A stretch of DNA of 64,000 nucleotides from assembly GCA_028280715.1 (NCBI GenBank), contig JANQLG010000004.1, positions 1-64,000 of the forward strand. Reading direction: 5' to 3'. Below the pieces are notes generated by a model. The model saw only the letters and a list, made by a program, of their open reading frames with translations, searched no databases and was not told the DNA's origin. Position 1 is the first letter of the stretch; each line of letters opens with the position of its first letter. This DNA comes from Spongiibacteraceae bacterium (GTDB lineage Bacteria > Pseudomonadota > Gammaproteobacteria > Pseudomonadales > Dasaniaceae). Below, one piece after another: positions 34,273-42,656 of the stretch. The position numbers and the translations under genes were made by a program.

Positions 34273-34342
34273 TTCGCAATTTGGCGGTTGTTGTTTGGAT
34301 ATCGCCATAATTCATCACAATTGCTCAGAAAATTTCCTTTTT
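34273..34342 (+). repeat. Direct repeat B with the PdsR box, promoter region of the sortase target
   Basis: The partner of repeat A, exactly 1502 bp apart. It contains GCCATA followed by ATTCATCACAATTGCTCA (34304–34327), nearly identical to the box before pdsR. It ends about 70 bp before the GTG start of the target gene and is the probable regulatory region of the target–sortase operon. Confidence 0.85.
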
Positions 34343-34414
34343 TGATTCGCTAAAAAGTCTCCCTTATTAGGTTTACTGGTTATCAACAATCATAAACCTA
34401 AAGGGAGTCACACT

Positions 34415-36619
34415 GTGTTTGGACTAAGTAAGCTTAGATTGAAGCGACATAGCCATCCGGTTTTTGTTGAAGATGAACCTCTGGCTCCAAAACCGGTGAG
34501 AAGGGTACGACTACGCTTCCCATTATTGTTAATGTTGAGTCTGCTGTTGGCAGGTTGGTCTTACCATCGTGCACACGCTGAAACTCATCATGCAATGAAT
34601 GAGCAGGTTGTTTTGGATGCTGTAGAAGCCGGGCAATTACTGCTGAAATCTGAGGATGACAGCCATTTTATTACCGCTGTAACTCAGGCTAGTAAGGTTC
34701 ATATCAAAGTCAGTGGTATGGTTGCGCATGTATCGCTTGAACAAACTTTTCGCAATCACAGTCAACATTGGGTAGAGGGCGTGTACGCCTTTCCTCTGCC
34801 TGATAAAGCGGCGGTTAATCGCATGCAGATGGTGATAGGCGAGCGCGTGATTGAGGGAACGATTAAAGAAAAAGCCGAAGCTAAAAAAATTTACAACAAG
34901 GCAAAATCGCAGGGAAAAAAAGCAGGTTTGGTTAAGCAACAGCGACCGAATTTATTTACTACTAAAATCGCCAATATCTCGCCTAACGAAACTATCACGG
35001 TGAAGTTGGAGTACATTGAGTCGATAACCTATGACCAGGGTCGATTCAGCTTGCGTTTTCCCATGACGATTACGCCGAGGTACATGCCCGGTTCGCCTTT
35101 ACCAATAGAAGATCATCTACAGTTTGACGATCGTCGACCATTACATTTCACCAGCAGTGCATTAGGTTGGGCAATGAATACCGATCAGGTACCTGATGCC
35201 AACGAAATAAGCCCCTGGATGAGTCCGGATTTGCCAACTGAGACTAATCCTATTAATCCCATTACATTAACAGCTGAGCTGGATATGGGAATGCCATTGC
35301 AAAGTATAGAAAGTGCTTATCACAACATTACTTCTTCACGTCAGGGCAATAATTATCAGGTGCGCTTAAGTGAAGGCTCGGTTTCAATGACACAGGATTT
35401 TTCACTGACTTGGCAACCGGTCATAGGTAATGCGCCAAAAGCAGCAATTTTCAGTGAGCAGGTTAAATCAGAAGATTATGCGCTATTAATGATGGTGCCG
35501 CCGGTTACTAAGACATCACCCCTTGCCAAAGAGGCTATCTATATCATAGATACGTCGGGTTCTATGGATGGTGTTTCCATCAGGCAGGCTCGCGACAGTT
35601 TACTCTATGCTTTGGATCAGTTGGGGCCGCAGGATCGTTTTAATGTCATAGCCTTTAATTCCACTACTGATATGTTATTTGGTCGGGCTGTACCTGCCAG
35701 TAAAGATAATCTTAAGCAGGCTCGCCGTTATGTTAGTCGACTGCAGTCGGGCGGAGGTACCGAGATGCTACCGGCGCTACACGCTGCATTGAAGGATAGA
35801 GCTCCCGAAGGGTTTGTTCGTCAAGTGATGTTTATTACCGATGGCGCAGTTGGTAATGAAACCGCTTTATTTGAATCCATCCATCAACAGTTGGGTAACA
35901 GCCGCCTATTCACTGTCGGTATTGGCTCAGCGCCTAATTCCTACTTTATGCGTAAAGCTGCGCAGTTTGGACGAGGGAGTTTCACGCACATCGGACGTGT
36001 GAGCGAAGTGCGACAGAAGATGACTGAATTATTCACCAAATTAAATAATCCAGTGATCAGTAATATTTCTGTGCGTTGGCCCAATAGTAAAAACATTGAA
36101 ACTTACCCCTCTCGCATTCCTGATTTGTATCACGGCGAGCCCTTGCTGGTTACAGCCAAATTATCAGATCTACAAGGGGATATTGTTATAAGTGGCCAAA
36201 CTGCTGACGAGAATTGGCAGCAGACAATAACTATTGATGCAGTACAGCAACATTCAGGCGTTGCAACTCTGTGGGCGCGAGAAAAAATAGCGAGTTTGCT
36301 CGACGAAAAAATAACGGGTCGTGATGAATCTGCGGTACGCAAGGATGTACTTTCAGTCGCATTAACACATCAATTATTGTCTCCCTATACCAGCTTTGTT
36401 GCGGTTGAAAAAATAGTTAGTCGACCCGCAGATAAAAAACAAAATACAGCTCCAGTACTTAATGCCCGGCCAGAGGGACAGGGTCCACAGAGTTTTGCGT
36501 ATCCTCAGACAGCGACGGGAGCAATGCAGAGTTTGCTGTGGGGATTGCTGTTTTTAATAACGGCCTTTGCGTTCCGTTTTTGCAGTCATAAGGAGGCGGA
36601 ATATGAATTGGTTGGTTGA
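34415..36619 (+). CDS. Marine proteobacterial sortase target protein (VIT + vWA domains)
   Basis: A 734-residue surface-type protein. A long basic N-terminal region precedes a signal peptide ending AHA-ET. A VIT domain (about 60–200; LEQTFRNHSQHWVEGVYAFP and EKAEAKKIYNKAKSQGKKAG) is followed by a von Willebrand A domain (about 365–540) with the MIDAS motif DTSGSM. The C-terminus is a sorting signal: Y-P-Q-T-A-T at 696–701, a membrane segment, then a tail with R, H, K. This matches the single dedicated substrate of the Pds sortase (TIGR03788, as I recall). The GTG start has AAGGGAG 7 nt upstream. The next gene, the sortase, starts inside its last codons. Confidence 0.93.
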   Translation: MFGLSKLRLKRHSHPVFVEDEPLAPKPVRRVRLRFPLLLMLSLLLAGWSYHRAHAETHHAMNEQVVLDAVEAGQLLLKSEDDSHFITAVTQASKVHIKVSGMVAHVSLEQTFRNHSQHWVEGVYAFPLPDKAAVNRMQMVIGERVIEGTIKEKAEAKKIYNKAKSQGKKAGLVKQQRPNLFTTKIANISPNETITVKLEYIESITYDQGRFSLRFPMTITPRYMPGSPLPIEDHLQFDDRRPLHFTSSALGWAMNTDQVPDANEISPWMSPDLPTETNPINPITLTAELDMGMPLQSIESAYHNITSSRQGNNYQVRLSEGSVSMTQDFSLTWQPVIGNAPKAAIFSEQVKSEDYALLMMVPPVTKTSPLAKEAIYIIDTSGSMDGVSIRQARDSLLYALDQLGPQDRFNVIAFNSTTDMLFGRAVPASKDNLKQARRYVSRLQSGGGTEMLPALHAALKDRAPEGFVRQVMFITDGAVGNETALFESIHQQLGNSRLFTVGIGSAPNSYFMRKAAQFGRGSFTHIGRVSEVRQKMTELFTKLNNPVISNISVRWPNSKNIETYPSRIPDLYHGEPLLVTAKLSDLQGDIVISGQTADENWQQTITIDAVQQHSGVATLWAREKIASLLDEKITGRDESAVRKDVLSVALTHQLLSPYTSFVAVEKIVSRPADKKQNTAPVLNARPEGQGPQSFAYPQTATGAMQSLLWGLLFLITAFAFRFCSHKEAEYELVG

Positions 36620-37205
36620 ACCGTTAATTCGAAAGCTCATGCGATACATTGCTTTATTGTGTGTTTTGACAAGTGGTTTTTTCTTTGTCGATAGCAGTTG
36701 GATTTATACTAAAGCGATTTTAGCGCAACAGTTGATTAAGCAGGCTTGGCAACAAACTATTGCAGACGGAGAGTTTGTAAAGCCCTGGCCCTGGGCTGAT
36801 ACCTGGCCCGTAGGGCGGCTTCAAGTCACAGCTTATGATGTTGACCTCTATATTCTCAATGGCGATCAGGGCAGTACCTTGGCCTTTGGGCCGGGCATGA
36901 TGACTCATTCCAGCTATCGAGGTGATGCGCCAATTATTTTAGCGGGGCATCGTGACACGCATTTTCGCTTTATGGAAAAACTGAAGCAGGGAGATCGTTT
37001 AGGTTTCACTGATACATCAGGGCAGCAGCATTTTTATGTAATCAGGGAATTATCCATTGAAGATAGTAATAAACAGCGATTATCAATAACTGATAATGAA
37101 GCGTTAATTTTAATCACCTGCTATCCCTTCGATGTTCTTGATGTGGGTGGGCCACAGCGCTATGTCGCTCGTGCCGTTTCAGAAACTGCTTATTATCAGT
37201 TGTGA
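36603..37205 (+). CDS. Class GN sortase (proteobacterial dedicated sortase)
   Basis: A 200-residue transpeptidase with an N-terminal membrane anchor (about 12–30). The catalytic triad is visible: His116 in LAGHRDTHF, Cys173 in LITCYPF and Arg186 in GPQRYVAR. The ATG at 36603 has AAGGAGGCGGA directly upstream and overlaps the target gene's end by 17 bp; the longer frame to 36567 is rejected. It should cleave the target after Thr in its PQTAT motif and move it to an amine acceptor in the envelope (TIGR03784 family, as I recall). Target and sortase form one operon. Confidence 0.95.
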   Translation: MNWLVEPLIRKLMRYIALLCVLTSGFFFVDSSWIYTKAILAQQLIKQAWQQTIADGEFVKPWPWADTWPVGRLQVTAYDVDLYILNGDQGSTLAFGPGMMTHSSYRGDAPIILAGHRDTHFRFMEKLKQGDRLGFTDTSGQQHFYVIRELSIEDSNKQRLSITDNEALILITCYPFDVLDVGGPQRYVARAVSETAYYQL

Positions 37206-37214
37206 GGTGATGCG

Positions 37215-37643
37215 ATGACTAAGCTAGTGACCTTGTATAAATCCTTATCACCCGCCCAATTGGCAGATGTTATTGCACTGGATTGGAAGGCTTTTGCAAT
37301 AGACTTTTCTGGTCAGAAATTTTTTTCTCCCAAACTGCATCGCTGCTATGCAGAAATGTTAGCGAGACAGTTGGAAGCTGCTCATTATGCTGCAGGGTAT
37401 GTAGTAAGTTTCCAGGTTAGAAAGTCTTTTATTGAAGGCTTTGAACTGCAAACGATTGGTTACTGTGAACATCAGGAATACCGCATTCCCGTGTCTGCAT
37501 TGCGACAATTAAACACTGCTATTGTAGGTAGAATTAAATTGATATCCGGCTTTGCTGAGCAAGAGAGTGAGTTTGGCTGTAGTGAAAAAATAAAAAATAC
37601 AGGAGGGCTGATTTCAAATGATTCACTTCTATGGACTAATTAG
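37215..37643 (+). CDS. Small ADP-ribosylation/crystallin J1-like protein
   Basis: A 142-residue cytoplasmic protein. The pattern VTLYKSLSPAQLADVIALDW, KFFSPKLHRCYAEMLARQ, GYVVSFQV and EYRIPVSALRQLNTAIVG matches, from memory, a family of short proteins labelled ADP-ribosylation/crystallin J1, whose function is not established. It starts 9 bp after the sortase stop, with GAGGTGATG before the ATG, so it is probably the third gene of the target–sortase operon. No catalytic motif can be assigned. Confidence 0.6.
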   Translation: MTKLVTLYKSLSPAQLADVIALDWKAFAIDFSGQKFFSPKLHRCYAEMLARQLEAAHYAAGYVVSFQVRKSFIEGFELQTIGYCEHQEYRIPVSALRQLNTAIVGRIKLISGFAEQESEFGCSEKIKNTGGLISNDSLLWTN

Positions 37644-37687
37644 CATTTATTAAAATTATCTATGCCTTGTTTTTAAATAGCATGCAC

Positions 37688-37718
37688 AAAAAAGCCCGGA
37701 TTTATCCGGGCTTTTAAA
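37688..37718. terminator. Bidirectional terminator between the sortase operon and pntB
   Basis: AGCCCGGA-TTTA-TCCGGGCT forms an 8-bp GC-rich hairpin with A and T runs on both sides. It separates the convergent plus-strand sortase operon and the minus-strand pnt operon. Confidence 0.92.
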
Positions 37719-37739
37719 TAATAATCGATTAGCAAACCT

Positions 37740-39104
37740 TTAGCCTTTAAATTCACCCACAATATGCGAGATTGATTCCTTCGCATCACCAAACAGCATC
37801 CGGGTGTTGTCGCCAACAAACAGTGGGTTATCGACACCTGAGAAGCCTGAGCCCATAGAACGTTTCAATACGAATACAGTGCGTGCTTCATCAACATTGA
37901 TAACAGGCATGCCGTAGAGTGGGCTACCTTTATCCTTATTTGCTGCCGGGTTGACCACATCGTTTGCACCGATAACCACTGCAAGATCAGTGTTTGGCAA
38001 TTGCGGATTGATATCATCCATTTCTACCAATTGGTCATAGGGAACACTGGCCTCTGCTAACAGAACGTTCATGTGGCCTGGCATACGACCGGCAACAGGG
38101 TGAATCGCAAACTTAACATCACAACCGTTGTCTTCCAGGTGATCTGCTAATTCGCGAACCACGTGTTGTGCTTGCGCTACTGCCATACCGTAACCGGGTA
38201 CGAATACAACACTCTGTGCTGCTTCCATAATCAGGTAAGCATCATCAGCTGAGATAGGTTTAACTTCACCCTCTACTTTGGTAGAAGAAGTTGTTACCGC
38301 ACCAAAGCCTGAGAACAATACGTTGCTCAGTGAGCGGTTCATCGCCTTACACATGATGTTAGTCAGGATGATACCGGAAGCACCTACCAGAGCACCGGCA
38401 ACAATCAACAAATTGTTATCGAGAACAAAACCGGCGGCACAAGCAGCCAAACCAGAATAAGAGTTCAACAGTGCGATAACCACTGGCATATCGGCACCAC
38501 CGATGGGGATAACGGCCATCACGCCGAATAATAGAGACAAGCCCAGTACTGCGTATAACCACTGAGGATTTGTCGGCTCCTGACAGAACATCACGGCTGA
38601 TGCGAGAATCGCCAGTACTAATGCTCCGTTAAAGATTTGCTGACCAGAGAACATGATTGCTTTGGTCGGCAGACGTTCGCTCAACTTACCCCAAGCGATA
38701 ATTGAACCGGTTAGCGTTACGCCACCAATAAGAATCGACAGGATAATAGTGATGTTTACAAAAGTGCTGTTGCCAGTCGTGTAAGTAGCAACCATACCGA
38801 CTAATAAAGAAGCTGCACCACCAAAACCGTTGAACAATGCAACCATTTCTGGCATGCCAGTCATTTCAACTTTACGTGCAGCGAAGGCACCGATGGTAGA
38901 GCCGATGATAAAGCCAATGATGACATTTTCCCAAGGTAGTAGGCCTTTACTGGTCAAAGTCACTACGATAGCGATCAACATGCCGATGGAAGAAAACAGG
39001 TTACCGCGGCGTGCAGTAGCTGGCGAGCCCAGCATTTTCAGGCCAAAGACAAATAGAATGGCCGAAACGATGTATGAAAGGTTAATAAGTAATTCTGTGT
39101 TCAT
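37740..39104 (-). CDS. pntB: NAD(P) transhydrogenase subunit beta
   Basis: A 454-residue inner-membrane protein. The first part has about nine membrane segments. The C-terminal domain III binds NADP(H), with VPGYGMAVAQAQH, ADHLEDNGCDVKFAIHPVAG and GRMPGHMNVLLAEA. It couples hydride transfer from NADH to NADP+ to proton entry, supplying NADPH. The start MNTELLINL (39104) has GGAG upstream; a TTG 4 codons earlier is less likely. It is the last gene of a three-gene pnt operon, 12 bp after the pntA part 2 stop. Confidence 0.96.
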   Translation of the reverse strand: MNTELLINLSYIVSAILFVFGLKMLGSPATARRGNLFSSIGMLIAIVVTLTSKGLLPWENVIIGFIIGSTIGAFAARKVEMTGMPEMVALFNGFGGAASLLVGMVATYTTGNSTFVNITIILSILIGGVTLTGSIIAWGKLSERLPTKAIMFSGQQIFNGALVLAILASAVMFCQEPTNPQWLYAVLGLSLLFGVMAVIPIGGADMPVVIALLNSYSGLAACAAGFVLDNNLLIVAGALVGASGIILTNIMCKAMNRSLSNVLFSGFGAVTTSSTKVEGEVKPISADDAYLIMEAAQSVVFVPGYGMAVAQAQHVVRELADHLEDNGCDVKFAIHPVAGRMPGHMNVLLAEASVPYDQLVEMDDINPQLPNTDLAVVIGANDVVNPAANKDKGSPLYGMPVINVDEARTVFVLKRSMGSGFSGVDNPLFVGDNTRMLFGDAKESISHIVGEFKG

Positions 39105-39116
39105 TGCTGGCTCCAA

Positions 39117-39395
39117 TTAGTCTTTTTTCTTAAACATGGCCAGCATGCGGTCAGTTACCATGTAACCGCCCACCACGTTGATAGTTGCCAAGGCAACGGC
39201 TGCTGTACCCAGGTAAATAGCCATCTGATCACTGCCAGCAGTCGCTGCAGTCAGTGCACCTACTACAGTGATACCGGAGATAGCGTTGGAACCAGACATT
39301 AATGGTGTGTGTAATGTGGCTGGTACTTTGGAGATCAGCTCAAAACCCAGAAAGATAGAGAGCATTAGGATAAATGACAGGTAAATGGCTTCCAT
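39117..39395 (-). CDS. pntAB: NAD(P) transhydrogenase subunit alpha, part 2 (membrane)
   Basis: A 92-residue membrane protein with three segments. It contains SKVPATLHTPLMSGSNAISG, a conserved PntA membrane-domain block. It completes the proton channel with PntB. E. coli has this fused to PntA1; here it is separate, as in Pseudomonas and Rhodospirillum. It shares 1 bp with the part 1 gene. Confidence 0.95.
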   Translation of the reverse strand: MEAIYLSFILMLSIFLGFELISKVPATLHTPLMSGSNAISGITVVGALTAATAGSDQMAIYLGTAAVALATINVVGGYMVTDRMLAMFKKKD

Positions 39396-40531
39396 TATTT
39401 TGCCCTCACGTTTTTAATCATTTCATTAACAAGCTCACCATCGTGAGTGATGATGCAGCCCTGCAGAATGTCGTCTTCCATATCAAGCTGGAAGCTTTTG
39501 GATTCTTTGTCCCAATATTCCAGTACCAGGTTATGCAAGTTGGCGGAATACATTTCAGAGGCATTAATAGCAACGCGGCCTGGCATATTTTTCATGCCGA
39601 TGACTCTTACGCCACTGATTTCGACTTCTTCACCTGGTACAGAACCTTCGACGTTACCGCCAGATTCAACTGCCAAATCAACCACAACACTGCCTGGCTT
39701 CATGGCTTCCAGCATATCTTTGGTTACCACTGTAGGAGCAGGGCGACCAAATAGCTGGGCTGTAGTAATAACAATATCTGACTGGGCACAGACTTTTTTC
39801 TGGCCTTCCAACTGTAGTTTCTGCTGTTCTTCAGTGAGAGCGTTGGCATAACCACCTGAGGTTTGGCCGGTATCTCCTAGGTCGATCTCAACAAACTTGC
39901 CACCCAGAGATTCAACCTGCTCTTTAACAACAGGGCGAGTATCAAAAGCATCAACACGAGCACCCAGGCGTTTAGCTGTTGCGATAGCTTGTAGGCCAGC
40001 AACACCAGCACCGATGATAAATACGCGTGAAGGCGAAATGGTTCCAGCAGGGGTCATCATCATGGGCAGAATTTTGTCGAGACGCTCCGATGCCAACAGC
40101 ACCATAGCATAACCCGCCAAACTGGCTTGTGAACTCAGGGCATCCATTTTTTGGGCGCGCGTGGTTCTGGGGATCATTTCCATACTGATGGAGGTCACGC
40201 CGGCCTCAGCGAAGGCATCAACCAGCTCGTTCTCGTTGAATGGATCCAGGAATGAAATATGGATAGCGCCTTTTTTCATCAGCTTGACTTCATCAACTGA
40301 TGGCTTGCGTAAACGCAACAAAATGTCTGATTTGCCGATTAACTCATTGCGATCAGTCACGATAGTGGCACCAGCATCGGTGTACTCCTGATCGTCAATC
40401 TTGATTGCTGCTCCAGCGCCGGATTCGATCAGTACTTCAGCACCTTGGTCTGTAAAACGTCGAACCGATGCAGGAATGACCGGAATACGGGTTTCTTCTG
40501 CTGTCAGTTCCTTAGGGATACCAATAATCAT
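39395..40531 (-). CDS. pntAA: NAD(P) transhydrogenase subunit alpha, part 1 (soluble NAD-binding)
   Basis: A 378-residue cytoplasmic subunit related to alanine dehydrogenase. MIIGIPKELTAEETRIPVIP opens the protein. The NAD-binding region VFIIGAGVAGLQAIATAKRL is near 167–186, and the mobile-loop region GYANALTEEQ is near 225. It binds NAD(H) and passes hydride to PntB. It is the first gene of the operon. Its upstream region holds a 15-bp tandem repeat (40578–40615). Confidence 0.96.
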   Translation of the reverse strand: MIIGIPKELTAEETRIPVIPASVRRFTDQGAEVLIESGAGAAIKIDDQEYTDAGATIVTDRNELIGKSDILLRLRKPSVDEVKLMKKGAIHISFLDPFNENELVDAFAEAGVTSISMEMIPRTTRAQKMDALSSQASLAGYAMVLLASERLDKILPMMMTPAGTISPSRVFIIGAGVAGLQAIATAKRLGARVDAFDTRPVVKEQVESLGGKFVEIDLGDTGQTSGGYANALTEEQQKLQLEGQKKVCAQSDIVITTAQLFGRPAPTVVTKDMLEAMKPGSVVVDLAVESGGNVEGSVPGEEVEISGVRVIGMKNMPGRVAINASEMYSANLHNLVLEYWDKESKSFQLDMEDDILQGCIITHDGELVNEMIKNVRAK

Positions 40532-40564
40532 AAGTTGCCCTTGTTAGTTGTTGTGGGTCTGTTT

Positions 40565-40615
40565 GGCGCTTTGCGCCTTTGTACCTTTAATCTTTGTACC
40601 TTTAATCTTTGTACC
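40565..40615 (-). repeat. Palindrome and 15-bp tandem repeat in the pnt leader
   Basis: GGCGC-TTT-GCGCC (40565–40577) is followed by about 2.5 copies of TTTGTACCTTTAATC (from 40578). It lies about 35–85 bp upstream of the first pnt gene and is likely in its leader or promoter. The 529-bp gap 40532–41060 otherwise holds a candidate leuA leader and no larger gene. Confidence 0.8.
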
Positions 40616-40782
40616 TTGCACCTGCCCCATGCATTGAGAAATTCTCTATCCAAGCTATTGAATTTGAACACTAAATGTTCGAAATGCAGGACTTCCCAAG
40701 TTTAAGGGTCGGCTACGATACCCTATCTTTGATATAAACCAAAAAAATATGATGAATATATGGTATATATTTGATGAATATC

Positions 40783-40863
40783 ATGAGGGCTGTATATGCG
40801 GCGAATAATGTAGCTAATTTGGGTAACATCACGTTGTTATTGGCTTTTTCCGCATATTTGTAG
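40783..40863 (+). CDS. Possible leuA leader peptide (26 codons)
   Basis: An ATG at 40783 opens a 26-codon frame ending in TAG. It includes three consecutive leucine codons (TTG TTA TTG) and five leucines in all. It lies about 200 bp upstream of leuA. A short stem with a T5 run (TTTTCGA, TGA, TCGAGAA at about 40959–40975) lies between. This resembles ribosome-mediated attenuation of leucine genes, but there is no clear ribosome site and the stem is weak. Confidence 0.25.
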   Translation: MRAVYAANNVANLGNITLLLAFSAYL

Positions 40864-41060
40864 CCTAAAATACTCGTCCAGGTTTTTCTCCCCTGACTTA
40901 AACCAAACCTATCAATAGTTCAGAAGAGTTTCCTCGCTGGTTATTGATTTTGCAATGGTTTTTCGATGATCGAGAAGTTTTTAGCTGGCTTTTGGTTTAT
41001 CCTTCGCCTTTTACATACTAACAAAAGTACAGAGCAAAAGTTGTTAATGCTGGAGAAGCT

Positions 41061-42623
41061 ATGAGCACAGCGCCTCAATCGAAAGATCAACTCATTATTT
41101 TTGACACTACACTGCGCGATGGCGAGCAAAGCCCCGGTGCATCTATGACTCGGGATGAAAAGGTCCGCATTGCAAAAATGCTGGAAAAGATGAAAGTTGA
41201 TGTGATTGAAGCGGGCTTTGCTATTGCCAGCCCCGGTGATTTTGAAGCCGTAAAAGCCGTTGCCGAAGTGGTTAAAGATTCTACCGTGTGTAGTCTCGCC
41301 AGAGCAGTGCCAGCTGATATTGAAAAAGCAGGAGAGGCGATCAAACCAGCTAATTCAGGGCGTATTCATACCTTTATTGCTACATCGCCAATACATATGC
41401 AGTACAAACTGATGATGGAACCTGATCAGGTGTTGGAGCGCGCGGTGGAGATGGTCAAATTGGCTCGAAACCTGTGTGATGATGTGGAATTTTCGCTGGA
41501 AGACGGTAGTCGCTCAGAGTTTGAATTTCAGAGCAGAATTATTGAAGCTGTGATTAACGCGGGAGCTTCAACGATTAATATCCCCGATACCGTTGGCTAT
41601 GGCGAACCTGATGAGTATGGGTTGATGTTTAAGCGTTTGATAGAGAATGTACCCAATGCTGATAAAGCAATTTTTTCAACGCATTGCCATAATGATTTAG
41701 GGCTGGCAGTGGCCAATTCGCTATCGGCCGTCATGAATGGTGTTCGTCAGGTTGAGTGCACGATTAACGGGTTGGGCGAACGAGCTGGCAATGCTTCGCT
41801 GGAAGAAATTGTCATGGCGGTGCGCACGCGTAGCGATGTCTTTCCTGTTGAAACTCACATCGATCCGGTCCATATCGTTCCGACTTCACGTCTGGTCTCT
41901 TCCATCACGGGTTTTCCGGTTCAGCCCAATAAAGCGATTGTTGGTGCTAATGCCTTTGCTCATGAATCGGGGATTCATCAGGATGGTGTCCTGAAGCATC
42001 GCGAAACCTATGAAATTATGAAAGCAGAAGATGTCGGCTGGAATACTAATAAGCTGGTGCTAGGCAAACATTCGGGGCGTGCGGCGGTAAAGGCTCGTTT
42101 TGAGGATTTGGGTATCAGTTTTCAAACTCAGCAAGAGCTGGATGAGGCTTTTGCTAAATTTAAAGAATTGGCCGATAAAAAGCATGAAATTTTTGATGAA
42201 GACCTACAAGCTTTAGTCAGCGACTCCACTGCGCCAGAAATTGAAGAGAAATATGGTTTTTCGAATTTGGAAGCGATTTCAAAATCCGGTAACAAGCCGA
42301 GAGCTTCGCTAACGATTAATGCTGCCGGTGAAGATTTTTCTTCAGAAGCCGAAGGGGATGGATTGGTTGATGCGGCTTTTAAAGCCATAGAAAAAGTCGT
42401 CCACAGTGATGCTGAATTGCAATTGTATTTGGTTAATGCGGTGACACAGGGTACCGATTCACTGGGAGATGTTACGGTACGTTTGCAGAAAGAAGGTGTT
42501 ATCGTCAATGGCCAGGGTTCCGATACCGATATCATCGTAGCTTCGGTTAAAGCCTATTTAAATGCGCTGAACTTATTAGCAGCGGGTGTGTTGAAGTCGC
42601 ATCCACAAAAGGATTGTGTGTAA
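41061..42623 (+). CDS. leuA: 2-isopropylmalate synthase
   Basis: A 520-residue enzyme for the first committed step of leucine synthesis: acetyl-CoA plus 2-oxoisovalerate to 2-isopropylmalate. The catalytic barrel has [16 protein letters not shown] near residue 15 and the metal ligands in [27 protein letters not shown] and [13 protein letters not shown] complete the signature of the long LeuA form. A C-terminal LeuA allosteric domain (about 390–510) provides leucine feedback. GGAGAAGCT lies before the ATG. It stands apart from leuBCD in this window. Confidence 0.97.
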   Translation: MSTAPQSKDQLIIFDTTLRDGEQSPGASMTRDEKVRIAKMLEKMKVDVIEAGFAIASPGDFEAVKAVAEVVKDSTVCSLARAVPADIEKAGEAIKPANSGRIHTFIATSPIHMQYKLMMEPDQVLERAVEMVKLARNLCDDVEFSLEDGSRSEFEFQSRIIEAVINAGASTINIPDTVGYGEPDEYGLMFKRLIENVPNADKAIFSTHCHNDLGLAVANSLSAVMNGVRQVECTINGLGERAGNASLEEIVMAVRTRSDVFPVETHIDPVHIVPTSRLVSSITGFPVQPNKAIVGANAFAHESGIHQDGVLKHRETYEIMKAEDVGWNTNKLVLGKHSGRAAVKARFEDLGISFQTQQELDEAFAKFKELADKKHEIFDEDLQALVSDSTAPEIEEKYGFSNLEAISKSGNKPRASLTINAAGEDFSSEAEGDGLVDAAFKAIEKVVHSDAELQLYLVNAVTQGTDSLGDVTVRLQKEGVIVNGQGSDTDIIVASVKAYLNALNLLAAGVLKSHPQKDCV

Positions 42624-42656
42624 TTTTTTAAGCGCGAGTGAAGGTTTTTAGAAACA

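Noticed and set aside
11515-34303. Island considered as a transposon or integrative element
   Set aside because: No transposase, integrase, tRNA target or terminal inverted repeats are visible; only similar promoter boxes occur at the ends.
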